From Trebonia kvetii (GTDB lineage Bacteria; Actinomycetota; Actinomycetes; Streptosporangiales; Streptosporangiaceae): a stretch of DNA of 64,000 bases. The stretch covers positions 81,835-145,834 of the forward strand of contig NZ_RPFW01000005.1 of assembly GCF_007827045.1 (NCBI RefSeq). Reading direction: 5' to 3'. Below the pieces are notes generated by a model that ran no database searches, was not told the origin of the DNA, and worked only from the letters and a program-made list of their open reading frames with translations. Made by a program: the position numbers and the translations under genes. Of this stretch, positions 16,070-24,413 are shown piece by piece; positions within the stretch are counted from its first letter, which is position 1; the number at the start of each line of letters is the position of its first letter.

Positions 16070-16924
16070 TCACTTGATCACGAAGCCCGCGTCGACGGGC
16101 AGGGTGACGCCCGTGACATAGCGGGCCTGGTCGGAGACCAGCCAGGCAATGGCGTTGCTGACATCGATCGACTCGATCACTGGCACCGGCATCAGATTGG
16201 ACATGGCGGCGGCGAGCGCGGGGTTCTCCGCCATGTGCCGCTCCAGGCCCCGGTTCATGATCATGGGGGTGTTGACCCCTGTCGGGTGGACCGTGTTCAC
16301 CCGGATGCGGTAGGGCGCCAGCCAGTGCGCGAAGGCGCGCATCAGGCCAACCACCCCGTGCTTGCTCGCGCAGTATCCCTCAAGCCCGGCGTCGCCCGAG
16401 CCCCCCCGCCCGGTCAGTCCCTGCGTGGAGCTGGTCAGCACGATGGCGCCGCCGCGGCCCTGCTCGATGAGCAGCGGCGCCGCCGCGTGCACGGTGTTCC
16501 ACACGCCGAACAGGTTGACCTCAACGATGTCGCGGAACGACTCTTCGGGCTGATCGCGGGCTCCCCCTCCCGGCGCGATGCCCGCGTTCGCGAGCACGAT
16601 GTCGAGGCCGCCGAGCGCCGTCGCCCCGTCGGTCACCGCCGCGCGGAGTGCGTCTGCGTCGCGCACGTCGGCCTCGGTGGCGATGATCCTGCGGCCCAGG
16701 GCCTCGACCGCGGCCACCGTCTCCCGCAGGTCCTCGGGGGTCGACATCGGGTAACCGACGGTCTCGATCTGCCGGCAGATGTCCACCGCGATGACGTCCG
16801 CGCCCGCGGACGCCAGCCGCACCGCGTGACTGCGGCCCTGCCCGCGGGCCGCTCCGGTGATCAGCGCGACCTTGCCGGTCAGCGTGCCCGTGCCGTGTGC
16901 CCCCACCGTGCCTCCCGCGCTCAC
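16070..16924 (-). CDS. Mycofactocin-coupled SDR oxidoreductase
   Basis: A 284-residue SDR with the signature VALITGAARGQGRSHAV and the loop insertion after VDIC that mark the mycofactocin-dependent family, which binds NAD tightly and passes electrons to the peptide cofactor mycofactocin. Active site YCASK is present. GTG 16924 overlaps the BVMO stop as GTGA, so I rejected the longer Arg-rich upstream extension. It is co-transcribed with the BVMO and could make the ketone that the monooxygenase uses. No mycofactocin biosynthesis genes are in the window. Confidence 0.9.
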   Translation of the reverse strand: MSAGGTVGAHGTGTLTGKVALITGAARGQGRSHAVRLASAGADVIAVDICRQIETVGYPMSTPEDLRETVAAVEALGRRIIATEADVRDADALRAAVTDGATALGGLDIVLANAGIAPGGGARDQPEESFRDIVEVNLFGVWNTVHAAAPLLIEQGRGGAIVLTSSTQGLTGRGGSGDAGLEGYCASKHGVVGLMRAFAHWLAPYRIRVNTVHPTGVNTPMIMNRGLERHMAENPALAAAMSNLMPVPVIESIDVSNAIAWLVSDQARYVTGVTLPVDAGFVIK

Positions 16925-18525
16925 GCCGCCGCCAGGCGGAAGCCCCGGTAGCCGTCGGCGGCCACGTCCGCGCAGATCTGGCGATAGGCGCCGAATCCGC
17001 CGGCGAACGGCATGAAGACGCGCGGCTTGCCGGGGATGTTGGCGCCGACCCACCAGGAGTTCGCCAGCGGCAGCAGGGTCCTGTCCGCGACCTCGTTGCA
17101 GTGCTCGACCCAGCTTTCCTGCGCGTCGGCCGTCGCCTCGATCGTGGGCATGCCGGCCTTCCGGAGATGGCCGATGGCGTCGGCGATCCAGTCGACGTGC
17201 TGCTCGGCGGCGAGGATCATGTTGACGAGCACCGACGGGCTGCCGGGCCCGGTGACGATGAACATGTTCGGGAACCCTGCCACGGACAGGCCCAGGTACG
17301 TGCGGGGACCGGCGGACCAGGCGTCGCGCAGCGCCCGGCCGTCGCGGCCCCGGATGTCGATCCTTGCCAGCGCCCCGGTCATCGCGTCGAAGCCGGTGGC
17401 GAACACGATGTCGTCCAGCCGGTACTCGGCGTCTGCGGTCCGGATGCCCGTGGGCGTGATCCGCTCGATGGGGGCCGACCGGATGTCCACCAGGGTCACG
17501 TTGTCCCGGTTAAAGGTGGCATAGTAGTCGGAGTCAGTGCAGATCCGCTTCGCCCCGATCGGATGGTCGGTTGGAATGAGCATCCGTGCGACCTCCGGGT
17601 CTCTGACCGTCGCCCTGACCTTCTCGGTGAAGAACTTGACCGCCTCGTCGTTGGCTGCCCGGTCGGTGAGCTGGTCGGGGAAGGTCTTGCTGAACAGCAC
17701 CCCGCCCCTGTTCCACAGCCGCTCGTAGGCGGCCCACCGCTCCTCCTTGGAGACCGCCAGGGTGTTGCGCGGGTAGGGCTCGTGCAGCGATCCGCCGCCG
17801 TTCTCACGGCACCGGCGCCGCCGCTCGGCGTAGGTCGCCTTGACCTCGGCCCGGGTCTGCGCGGTGAGCGGGGCGTTGCTCGCCGGAACCGAGAAGTTGG
17901 CGCTGCGCTGAAACACGTACAGGTGGGCGGCCGCGCGCGCGATCTCCGGGCTGGACTGGATGCCGGAGGATCCGGTTCCGATGACTCCCACCCGGCGTCC
18001 GGTGAAGTCGATCCCGTCGCGGGGCCACCGGGCGGTGTGGTGCCAGCGACCGGTGAACTCGGCCAGGCCCGGGATAGCGGGCACCGTTGCGGCGGACAGC
18101 GACCCGGTGGCGAGCACGCAGAACCGGGCCGACACCTCCTCGCCCGAGTCCGTGCGGATCAGCCACCGGGCCGCGTTCGCGTCGAATTCCGCCGACGTGA
18201 CCCGCGTGCCGAACGTGATCGAGCTTCGCAGGTCGTGGCGGTCCGCGACGTGGTTCAGGTACCGCACGATCTCGGGCTGCGTCGCGTACCGCTCGCTCCA
18301 GTCCCATTCCTGCTCAAGGTCGGGGTCGAAGGAGAAGGAGTAATCGACGCTCTCGACATCGCACCGGCAGCCCGGGTACCGGTTCCAGTACCAGGTTCCG
18401 CCGACGCCGGCCCCCGCCTCGAAGCAGCGGACGCTCAGGCCGGTCGACCTCAGCTTGTAGATCGCATACATGCCGGCGACGCCGGCCCCGACGATGACCG
18501 CGTCCACGCGTTCGGTCGTGCTCAT
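16921..18525 (-). CDS. Baeyer-Villiger-type flavin monooxygenase
   Basis: A 534-residue class B flavoprotein monooxygenase that would insert oxygen next to a ketone, giving an ester or lactone, with FAD and NADPH. It has GAGVAGMY near residue 13 (FAD), the BVMO fingerprint FTGRWHHTARWP near residue 165 (FxGxxxHxxxWP) and a second Rossmann motif GTGSSGIQ. ATG 18525 follows GGAGAA; the frame extends upstream but without homology. A KstR2-like box is 71 bases upstream (18596-18609). First gene of the operon with an SDR, the barrel protein and a second SDR. Steroid D-ring or side-chain ketones are plausible substrates. Confidence 0.92.
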   Translation of the reverse strand: MSTTERVDAVIVGAGVAGMYAIYKLRSTGLSVRCFEAGAGVGGTWYWNRYPGCRCDVESVDYSFSFDPDLEQEWDWSERYATQPEIVRYLNHVADRHDLRSSITFGTRVTSAEFDANAARWLIRTDSGEEVSARFCVLATGSLSAATVPAIPGLAEFTGRWHHTARWPRDGIDFTGRRVGVIGTGSSGIQSSPEIARAAAHLYVFQRSANFSVPASNAPLTAQTRAEVKATYAERRRRCRENGGGSLHEPYPRNTLAVSKEERWAAYERLWNRGGVLFSKTFPDQLTDRAANDEAVKFFTEKVRATVRDPEVARMLIPTDHPIGAKRICTDSDYYATFNRDNVTLVDIRSAPIERITPTGIRTADAEYRLDDIVFATGFDAMTGALARIDIRGRDGRALRDAWSAGPRTYLGLSVAGFPNMFIVTGPGSPSVLVNMILAAEQHVDWIADAIGHLRKAGMPTIEATADAQESWVEHCNEVADRTLLPLANSWWVGANIPGKPRVFMPFAGGFGAYRQICADVAADGYRGFRLAAA

Positions 18526-18595
18526 CAAAGTTCTCCAAAAGCTAGATCTTCCAGGACCGGTGCTGAGCTGTGGCCGGAATAAATCGTAAGCACCA

Positions 18596-18609
18596 AACAA
18601 GCGCTTGGT
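18596..18609. promoter_or_regulatory. KstR2-like box 1
   Basis: AACAAGCGCTTGGT matches the KstR2 operator consensus AnCAAGnnCTTGnT at every fixed position. It lies 71 bases upstream of the BVMO start. Confidence 0.65.
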
Positions 18610-18725
18610 CTAGTGTCCCGCTCTTCTCGTGTCACCGGGAAGTGGCGCCCCGACACGTTTGTGCCATGCCGGGATCGGGCGATCTTGACTGGCGTGATCT
18701 GGGTCACTTACCCTAGCGGCTGTCG

Positions 18726-18739
18726 ACCAAGCGCTTGTT
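18726..18739. promoter_or_regulatory. KstR2-like box 2
   Basis: ACCAAGCGCTTGTT, a perfect consensus match 130 bases from box 1 and about 187 bases upstream of the plus-strand ORF at 18926. Confidence 0.65.
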
Positions 18740-18925
18740 TCAACGGCGGTCAGCCGCGCGCCGCACGCGTCGGGCAGCGAGTTCGCGTTCATCGCGCCGT
18801 CACTGGTCGTCGACGGGCAGTTCGGACATGGCTGATCGCAACCGGCGGCTCGGTTAGCGGCCAGCAATGGGCCGGCCGCCAGCGGAACCTGGGAATCGCC
18901 GAAACCGAGATGAGGAGGAACCGAG

Positions 18926-19459
18926 ATGAAACTGCGACCCGGGCTGAAGCTGAGCAGCACGGTGTCGGATGCTCAGCTGATCGTCGTGCGGGCACCTGCG
19001 GCGGACGCGGACCTGCGGTGCGGTGGCGCACCGATGGTCGAGGGCGCACCGCCAGCGCGGGCCGAGGTCGGCGGCCCGCGGGGGGAGGGAATACTGACCG
19101 GGAAGCGGTACTCCGATGATGACGGCACCATCGAGCTGATCTGCACAAAGCCCGGACCGGGCGAGCTGACCCTGGACGGCCGACCGCTGACCGTCAAGGC
19201 GGCCAAGCCGCTGCCCGCGTCGGACTTACGACCGGTCACCGGACGTTCCGCTCGCGCATTACGTGCAGCGGCCCTGGATCGAGGGTGCAGCAGCGCGTCA
19301 GGCGCGGATCGCGCCATGTGCGCGAGCAACTTCCCCGTCGACAAGCTGTTCGGCAGCTTTGACGAGCTGTACGGCACGAACCAGATCGTCGTCGCCGAGT
19401 CGCCTGCCGAGCGGGGGGCGCTGTTCGCGGGCACCGCGCGCCGCATATACGGACTGTGA
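18926..19459 (+). pseudogene. Chimeric ORF: small two-Cys protein fused to an amidohydrolase C-terminal remnant
   Basis: ATG 18926 has a strong AGGAGG. Residues 1-~100 form a compact domain (DADLRCGGAPM, later IELICTKPGPGELTLDG) with two isolated cysteines; I recognise no named family. Residues ~131-177 (ASNFPVDKLFGSFDELYG) match the last strand and helix of amidohydrolase_2 enzymes, while the ~300 residues of barrel before it are missing. The join (~19215-19310) changes frame quality: an alternative frame reads YVQRPWIEG, another amidohydrolase-like fragment. I infer a deletion and frameshift fusing two former neighbours. The first domain may still be made. Confidence 0.55.
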
Positions 19460-19490
19460 CCGAGGGAAACGAAGGAAAGGACGGCATGCC

Positions 19491-20321
19491 GTGAGCGAAC
19501 TTGAGGGCAAGGTCGCGCTGGTGACCGGCGGGGCACGCGGGCAGGGCCGCTCGCACGCGCTCGCGCTCGCCGCTGCGGGCGCGGCCGTGGTGGTCTGCGA
19601 CATCGCGGCCCAGATCCCCTCGGTGCCATACCCGATGGCCACCAGGGAGGATCTCGACGAGACGGTGGCCATGATTGAGAAGGCGGGCGGCAGAGCGACC
19701 GCGTCGGTCACCGACGTCCGTGACGGCGCCGCCGTCAGCGACCTAACTGAGCGCGTCGTCAGGCAGCATGGCCGGCTCGACATCCTGATCGCCAACGCCG
19801 GCATCACCAGCTTCTATCAGGTGGCCGACATCCCCGACGCGGTATGGTCGGACACCCTGGCGGTCAACCTCACCGGTGCCTTCCACTGCATCAGGGCCGC
19901 GCTGCCGCACATGGCCGGCCAGCGGTACGGCCGCATCGTCGCGATCTCCTCAGGGGCGGGGCGGTCCGGGATGCCCAACCTCGGCCACTACGGTGCCTCC
20001 AAGTGGGGCCTGATCGGCCTAATCAAGACCGTGGCCGCCGAGACGGCAAGGCAGGGCATTACCGCCAACGTCGTCTGCCCGACCACGGTGAACACCCCGA
20101 TGGTGGTCAACGACCGGACATTCGCCTTGTTCGCGCCGGACATCGAGCACCCGACCGCGGATGACGTGCGACCGCGGATGGCCGCGACCAACCCGATGGG
20201 AGAACCGTGGATCGAGCCGGAGGACGTGACCCGGGCGGTCATGTACCTGGTGACCGACCCTGGCCGTACCAGCGGCGCCGTCCTCGAGGTCAGCCTCGGC
20301 ATGTCCGCGGCCCGCACCTGA
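19491..20321 (+). CDS. Mycofactocin-coupled SDR oxidoreductase
   Basis: A 276-residue SDR with VALVTGGARGQGRSHAL and the family's long loop containing PYPMATREDL, plus active site YGASK. It is a paralogue of the gene at 16070. GTG 19491 lies 31 bases after the chimeric ORF, with AAGGA upstream; the open frame continues backwards through the amidohydrolase remnant but is not translated as one protein. Downstream of KstR2-like box 2. Expected to oxidise a secondary alcohol, with re-oxidation through mycofactocin. Confidence 0.9.
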   Translation: MSELEGKVALVTGGARGQGRSHALALAAAGAAVVVCDIAAQIPSVPYPMATREDLDETVAMIEKAGGRATASVTDVRDGAAVSDLTERVVRQHGRLDILIANAGITSFYQVADIPDAVWSDTLAVNLTGAFHCIRAALPHMAGQRYGRIVAISSGAGRSGMPNLGHYGASKWGLIGLIKTVAAETARQGITANVVCPTTVNTPMVVNDRTFALFAPDIEHPTADDVRPRMAATNPMGEPWIEPEDVTRAVMYLVTDPGRTSGAVLEVSLGMSAART

Positions 20322-20345
20322 GCCTTCGGCCAGGAGTACCCGTCG

Positions 20346-20489
20346 ATGGCAGGCCAGGACAGCGGGCACCGGCTTTTCGTCCAGGTCGAACTCGTCCAGG
20401 TGCGGGATTCCGTTCCGGCCGCGGACGACCAGCCCGCGAGGGGTTGGGTCGACGTGGAAGTTCCGGTGACCGTCCCAGCCGAAGCCTGA
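20346..20489 (+). CDS. Possible 47-aa peptide after the SDR
   Basis: ATG 20346 has AGGAG about ten bases upstream and encodes 47 residues (GHRLFVQVELVQVRDSVPAA, then GWVDVEVPVTVP) with alternating beta-like hydrophobicity. It begins 24 bases after the SDR stop in the same direction. It may be a small protein or a remnant of a longer gene in this decayed region. No family recognised. Confidence 0.3.
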   Translation: MAGQDSGHRLFVQVELVQVRDSVPAADDQPARGWVDVEVPVTVPAEA

Positions 20490-20576
20490 GCGACGGGGCC
20501 GTCAGTGGGCGCGCCGGGTAGGGTTGCGCAGAGCGGGACGGGCGGCGCGTACGGCCGGGCGTGCATCCGGCAGAGG

Positions 20577-21047
20577 TTACGGCGGGCTGCTCTTGCGGTA
20601 CTCGCGAGGGGACATGCCGTAACGGTTCTTGAAAGCCCGGATGAAATCCTAGGCGTCCTTGAAGCCGGTGCTGAACGCGATGCTGGCGACGCTGTGCCCG
20701 GCCTGGCGCGGATCGGCGAGCAGATGGGCGGCCCTGTGGAGGCGCTGCTCAAGGATCCAGCGGAACGGCGAGCTGTTCTCTGATTGGAATAGCAGGTAGA
20801 GATAGCGGACCGATACCCCCAGAGCGCGAGCCACTGCCGCGGGCGTCAGGTCGGGGTCGACGATGTGGTCCAGGATGTAACGGCGCGCCCGGGCCAGTTG
20901 GACGGCCTGCGGCACGTCGGGCTGCACGCCGGTGCCAAGTCGCTGCGACAGCGCGGCGGCCAGCAGGTCAAGCACGATGCCTCCGAGCTGTGGCAGCACA
21001 TCCGGTGACAGGTCGGGCAGCTGGGGCGTCAGGGCACTGAAAAGCAC
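20577..21047 (-). pseudogene. AraC-family regulator, N-terminally truncated and broken by an amber stop
   Basis: The minus frame from 21047 encodes an AraC-type double helix-turn-helix: TPAAVARALGVSVRYLYLLF, then HSVASIAFSTGFKDA followed by TAG (20649-20651). In the same frame the missing end follows: DFIRAFKNRYGMSPREYR, ending at TAA (20577). The intact family signature across the stop shows a recent nonsense mutation. Only ~140 of the usual ~300 residues are present, so the N-terminal sensing domain is also lost. It lies beside a truncated cupin gene. Confidence 0.85.
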
Positions 21048-21136
21048 TGAAAAACGTCGACAGGAGTGCCCCCGCGCCGTGGTCCCCGCGTACCGCCGCC
21101 GCCGTCGCGTCCCGGGGAAAGGGGCAGCGTGCCTCG

Positions 21137-21502
21137 ATGAGCGTCCGGGGCACCTTCAGTACGAGCAGCTTGAACTGCTGTGGGTTCAGGCCCGGCGGCA
21201 GGCTCGGCCGGCACCGCCACCGCGGCTCGGTCTCCGGCTACGTCCTTGAGGGCAGCTGGCGCTACCTGGACTACGACTGGGTGGGGCGTGCTGGCGACTT
21301 CGTCCGGGAGAGCCCCGGACGGACGCACACGCTCTACTCTGAGAACGGCATGAAGACGTTCTTCTGGCTCAACGGGCCGCTGGAGTTCCTCGACGAGGAG
21401 GACCGTGTCATTGAGGTTGTCGATGTCTTCTGGTTCATCAACCACTACGAGAGCCACTGCCGGCAGCACGGCCTCAAGGTCAACGAAAGGCTCTATCTGT
21501 AA
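21137..21502 (+). CDS. Cupin, 2,4'-dihydroxyacetophenone dioxygenase-like, 5'-truncated
   Basis: A 121-residue beta-barrel with the cupin metal motif RLGRHRHRGSVSGYVLEGSW, then GDFVRESPGRTHTL and a C-terminal YESHCRQHGL helix. It resembles the acetylacetone/2,4'-dihydroxyacetophenone dioxygenase-type cupins, which are usually 150-180 residues. The N-terminal ~40-50 residues seem to be missing or in another frame: the first 14 residues from ATG 21137 look unlike the family. Together with the broken AraC gene this marks local decay. It may still fold, but activity is doubtful. Confidence 0.6.
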   Translation: MSVRGTFSTSSLNCCGFRPGGRLGRHRHRGSVSGYVLEGSWRYLDYDWVGRAGDFVRESPGRTHTLYSENGMKTFFWLNGPLEFLDEEDRVIEVVDVFWFINHYESHCRQHGLKVNERLYL

Positions 21503-21579
21503 TAGCCGAGCAGGCCGAAGGCGCCCCGGTTCAATAGCGAAGTCGTCGCCTTCATCACCCACTGCGCCGGAAACGAAGC

Positions 21580-23079
21580 TTAGCGGGCCGCGGCTCGTCC
21601 CGCACGGCGGCCGAAGAACGTGCCGTCCCCGAGCGACGTCCCGCTGACGTAGCCTTCGCCGTGGATGCCGGCCGCTGCCCGCCCCGCGGCGTAGAGCCGC
21701 GGGATCGGCCGGCCGGATACGTGGATGACCGCCCCGTCCACGGTAGTATGCAGGCCGCCAAGGGTGAACCCCGCGATCCCGGTCTTGGTGCCTGCCGCGA
21801 CGCCGAGGACCCGTGGGTCGACGGCGGCGAGGGGGCCGTTGAGTTCGCGGAGCCATCGCGCGTTCTTGTGGAAATACCGGTCCTCGGCTCGAGCCGCATC
21901 CTGGTTGTAGGTCGCGATCGTGGTCTCGAGTGCGCCGGCGGGCATGCCAAGCTCCGACCCGAGTTCTGCCGCTGTCTCCGCCACGTGCTGCGGCTGCAAC
22001 CCTGGCGCTTCCGTCGCGGCGGCCGCCTCGAAACCCTCTTGGTCGATGATCACCCACCAGGGCGCGGGTTGGTGCAGCAACGCGGCGTGGCTGTATGTGC
22101 CGGGATACACGTCCTCATTGATGAACCGCTGCCCCAGCGCGTTAACGAGTATGCCGTGGTAGGCCAGGGACGGCGGCGCGATGAGAGCCGCCTCCACCAT
22201 TCCCATCCGCCTCGTGGCGGCGCCCAGCGCGCAGGCCATCCGGATGCCGCTGCCGTCGTCCCCGCCGTCGCTGACCTTGCCGTGTCCGAGCAGGACCGGG
22301 GCGTGGGCCGCGAGCATTTCCTCGTTGTCGACAAAGCCTCCGGTCGTCAAGATGACGCCCTTGCGTGCGCGGTAGCGCAGGTCCTGGCCGAAGTGCCGTG
22401 CCGTGACACCAGCCACCTGCCCCGACTCGTCGGCGATCAGGGCGGCGGCGCGGGTGTCGGTGTGAGTTCGTGCGCCGCCCGCATCGACGGCTGCCGCCAG
22501 CTTTTCCATGAGCAGCCAGCCCCCGTAGTTCTCGGCCGGCGGGCGGTGCCCGCGGGGCGCGGGGCGGGCGAGGGTGCCGTACGGCCATGCGTTCTCGCCG
22601 AGCCACATGAGGCCGTCCGTTGTCGGTGCCATCCACCCCGGTGCGTCATACAGTGTTTCCTGGAAGGAAATCCCCTGACGGCGCAGCCACTCGAAATGCT
22701 CGATGCTCTCGTCGCAGTAGAGCCGCAGTTTCTCCTCGTCCGCGTGCGGACCGAGCGCCGCTCGGAGGTAGGCGTACATGTCGTCCGCGCTGTCCTCGAA
22801 CCCGCAGGCCTTCTGTACCTGTGTACCGCCGCCTAGGTAGATTTCGCCGCCGGACTGGGCGGAAGACCCGCCGGGTCCGGAAAGGCGTTCGAGCACGAGT
22901 ACATCGGCGCCTGCGGCGGCCGCTTCCAGCGCGGCCGCCGCGCCAGCGCAGCCGAACCCGACGATGATGACATCCGTTTCATAGTCGAATCCCCCGACAG
23001 TCGTCAGCGGCACCGGGTCGACAGAATCACGGGCAACGGTTGACGGGAATGTCCCTGCGGCGTCGTTCATGGTCCTCAT
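21580..23079 (-). CDS. FAD-dependent dehydrogenase of the KstD/fumarate reductase fold, non-canonical
   Basis: A 499-residue flavoprotein with VIIVGFGCAGAAAALEAA near residue 35 and GGSSAQSGGEIYLGGG. It ends GEGYVSGTSLGDGTFFGRRAGR, lacking the YPGxG substrate motif of canonical KstD. It therefore belongs to the 'FAD-binding dehydrogenase' relatives, which act on steroid-like or cyclohexanone-type enones. I chose ATG 23079; ATG 23070 is also possible, and both are far shorter than the full open frame. Downstream of, and in line with, the putative oxygenase gene (start 24221), likely the same transcript under the KstR2-like boxes at 24336-24372. Confidence 0.85.
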   Translation of the reverse strand: MRTMNDAAGTFPSTVARDSVDPVPLTTVGGFDYETDVIIVGFGCAGAAAALEAAAAGADVLVLERLSGPGGSSAQSGGEIYLGGGTQVQKACGFEDSADDMYAYLRAALGPHADEEKLRLYCDESIEHFEWLRRQGISFQETLYDAPGWMAPTTDGLMWLGENAWPYGTLARPAPRGHRPPAENYGGWLLMEKLAAAVDAGGARTHTDTRAAALIADESGQVAGVTARHFGQDLRYRARKGVILTTGGFVDNEEMLAAHAPVLLGHGKVSDGGDDGSGIRMACALGAATRRMGMVEAALIAPPSLAYHGILVNALGQRFINEDVYPGTYSHAALLHQPAPWWVIIDQEGFEAAAATEAPGLQPQHVAETAAELGSELGMPAGALETTIATYNQDAARAEDRYFHKNARWLRELNGPLAAVDPRVLGVAAGTKTGIAGFTLGGLHTTVDGAVIHVSGRPIPRLYAAGRAAAGIHGEGYVSGTSLGDGTFFGRRAGRAAAR

Positions 23080-23174
23080 GATCGCCGCCGGCGGCCGTCC
23101 CATTACGCGATTTCCCGGTGACTGGGAGCGTGGGAGGCCCGCCGTGCGGCCCACGGATGGCTGGTCGCCGGTGC

Positions 23175-24221
23175 CTACGCGGCGTGCACGTCGAGTGGCG
23201 CCTCGGCAGGGTACTGACGCGGTGCCATGGCGTACGTTTCAGTCAGCAGCGAGATGAAGGCGCGGTTGGTCATCGGGTCGGATGGCTCGGTGAACTTGCT
23301 CCCGCGTCCCTTCAGGTCCGCGATCAGGAGGTCGAAGACCTTCTCGTACGTGAGGTCGTCGGTATGGTCGAGGTAGCGGTTCACGTCGGAGGCGTCATCG
23401 AAGACAAGGGCCGTGTAGTGGAACAGGGTCCGCGAGTCCTTACCGGCGAAGCGGGCAATCTCCGTCTCCCCGTTCCTGATGGACCAGGCGTCGCCGTCGG
23501 CGTGCAGCAGCGAGGTCATCTCCAGCGCCGGCAGGTCCCGGCGGTCGCGCGGTCCGCTGGCCTCGCGTCGGTGGTACATGCGTGAGTTGTCGCTGAGCAC
23601 GGCGGTGTTCCGGAATGGCGGGGCCAGCCTGCGCGGTGCCATTTCGGGGCCGTCGGGCCAGTAGGTGAAGCCACCGTCGATATCGGAGTCGTAGAAGTAA
23701 GTGATGACCTGGCCGGTCTTGACTAGCCACGGGTCGAAGAGGCCCGACTTGGCCATCACGCCCATGAGCCAGACTGGGCAGCCGACCGAGGAGATGCCGC
23801 GCCAGTTGCCGCCGTCGAAATGCCCGGCGTCAAAGCTGTGGGCCGGGCCGCAGATGTTGAAGAGCATGTGGCTGGCGAAGCCGTATCTGGCGCCGTGCAG
23901 TCGCAGTACCGGGTCGAGGAGCTTGCGGCTCAAGTAGATGTCGTGCAGTTCATCGAATAGGACGATGCCTTCCTTGGCGAGGTAGCCGCGGAATACCGGC
24001 GCGGTAAAGTCCGCGAGCGTGGCACCTGAGTTGCGGTCGCGCCCGCCGGAGATTGCCAGGTACTCCTCGGTGCTGGTGAAGTGATGCGCCAGCACGAGCC
24101 GCCAGGGCGCGTGGCGGCGGACCGTGCCGAACAGAGCGGACACCTCGTCCCGGGTGTAGAAGCCGGGGATTACTTCCGGAGGGGCGACAGGCGTCAGCGG
24201 GTGGCGTTGGGCGGTGGTCAT
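23175..24221 (-). CDS. Putative Fe(II)/2-oxoglutarate-type oxygenase
   Basis: 348 residues, no named family recognised. Layout fits a double-stranded beta-helix dioxygenase: IPGFYTRDEVSALF near the start (common in 2OG oxygenases), SFDAGHFDGGNWRG near residue 130 (HxD), and GGFTYWPDGPEMAPRRLAPP followed by NTAVLSDNSRMYHRR near residue 210, where the last His and Arg could be the distal metal and 2OG ligands. ATG 24221 follows AAGGAAG; the longer frame to 24560 crosses the promoter. Controlled by two KstR2-like boxes shared with the divergent MFS gene. A hydroxylase acting on the steroid-like substrate is the best guess. Confidence 0.55.
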   Translation of the reverse strand: MTTAQRHPLTPVAPPEVIPGFYTRDEVSALFGTVRRHAPWRLVLAHHFTSTEEYLAISGGRDRNSGATLADFTAPVFRGYLAKEGIVLFDELHDIYLSRKLLDPVLRLHGARYGFASHMLFNICGPAHSFDAGHFDGGNWRGISSVGCPVWLMGVMAKSGLFDPWLVKTGQVITYFYDSDIDGGFTYWPDGPEMAPRRLAPPFRNTAVLSDNSRMYHRREASGPRDRRDLPALEMTSLLHADGDAWSIRNGETEIARFAGKDSRTLFHYTALVFDDASDVNRYLDHTDDLTYEKVFDLLIADLKGRGSKFTEPSDPMTNRAFISLLTETYAMAPRQYPAEAPLDVHAA

Positions 24222-24335
24222 TGGCGACTTCCTTCGCTTGCTACATGGATCCGGCGGGCCCGGTCGGCCGCGCAAAAGGCACGCGATTTGCGGCCGCCGA
24301 GATATTGACGACGCTAACCCCGTATCACACACTGA

Positions 24336-24349
24336 GCAAGTGCTTGCTT
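24336..24349. promoter_or_regulatory. KstR2-like box 3
   Basis: AGCAAGTGCTTGCT matches AnCAAGnnCTTGnT at all fixed positions. It lies between the divergent genes starting at 24221 and 24414, 23 bases (about two helical turns) from box 4, so the two sites face the same side of the DNA. Confidence 0.68.
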
Positions 24350-24358
24350 GATAGACAA

Positions 24359-24372
24359 GCAAGTGCTTGATC
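24359..24372. promoter_or_regulatory. KstR2-like box 4
   Basis: AGCAAGTGCTTGAT, a perfect consensus match 42 bases upstream of the MFS start codon. Tandem with box 3. Confidence 0.68.
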
Positions 24373-24413
24373 GGGCAGGTGTTCGGCCTGCTGTCACGGA
24401 GGAGGGGTACTAA

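Larger units (their letters stand above)
18526..18925. promoter_or_regulatory. 400-bp divergent promoter region
   Basis: Between the BVMO operon (minus) and the chimeric ORF plus SDR (plus). It contains two KstR2-like boxes facing the two operons and no convincing gene. The AGGAGG for the plus-strand ORF is at 18912-18917. Confidence 0.55.

Noticed and set aside
16897..18582. A 560-residue plus-strand frame opposite the BVMO
   Set aside because: No motif; exact antisense of a BVMO with full fingerprint.
18926..19459. A single intact novel 177-residue protein
   Set aside because: The C-terminal part clearly matches the end of amidohydrolases without the rest of the barrel, so a fusion by deletion is more likely.
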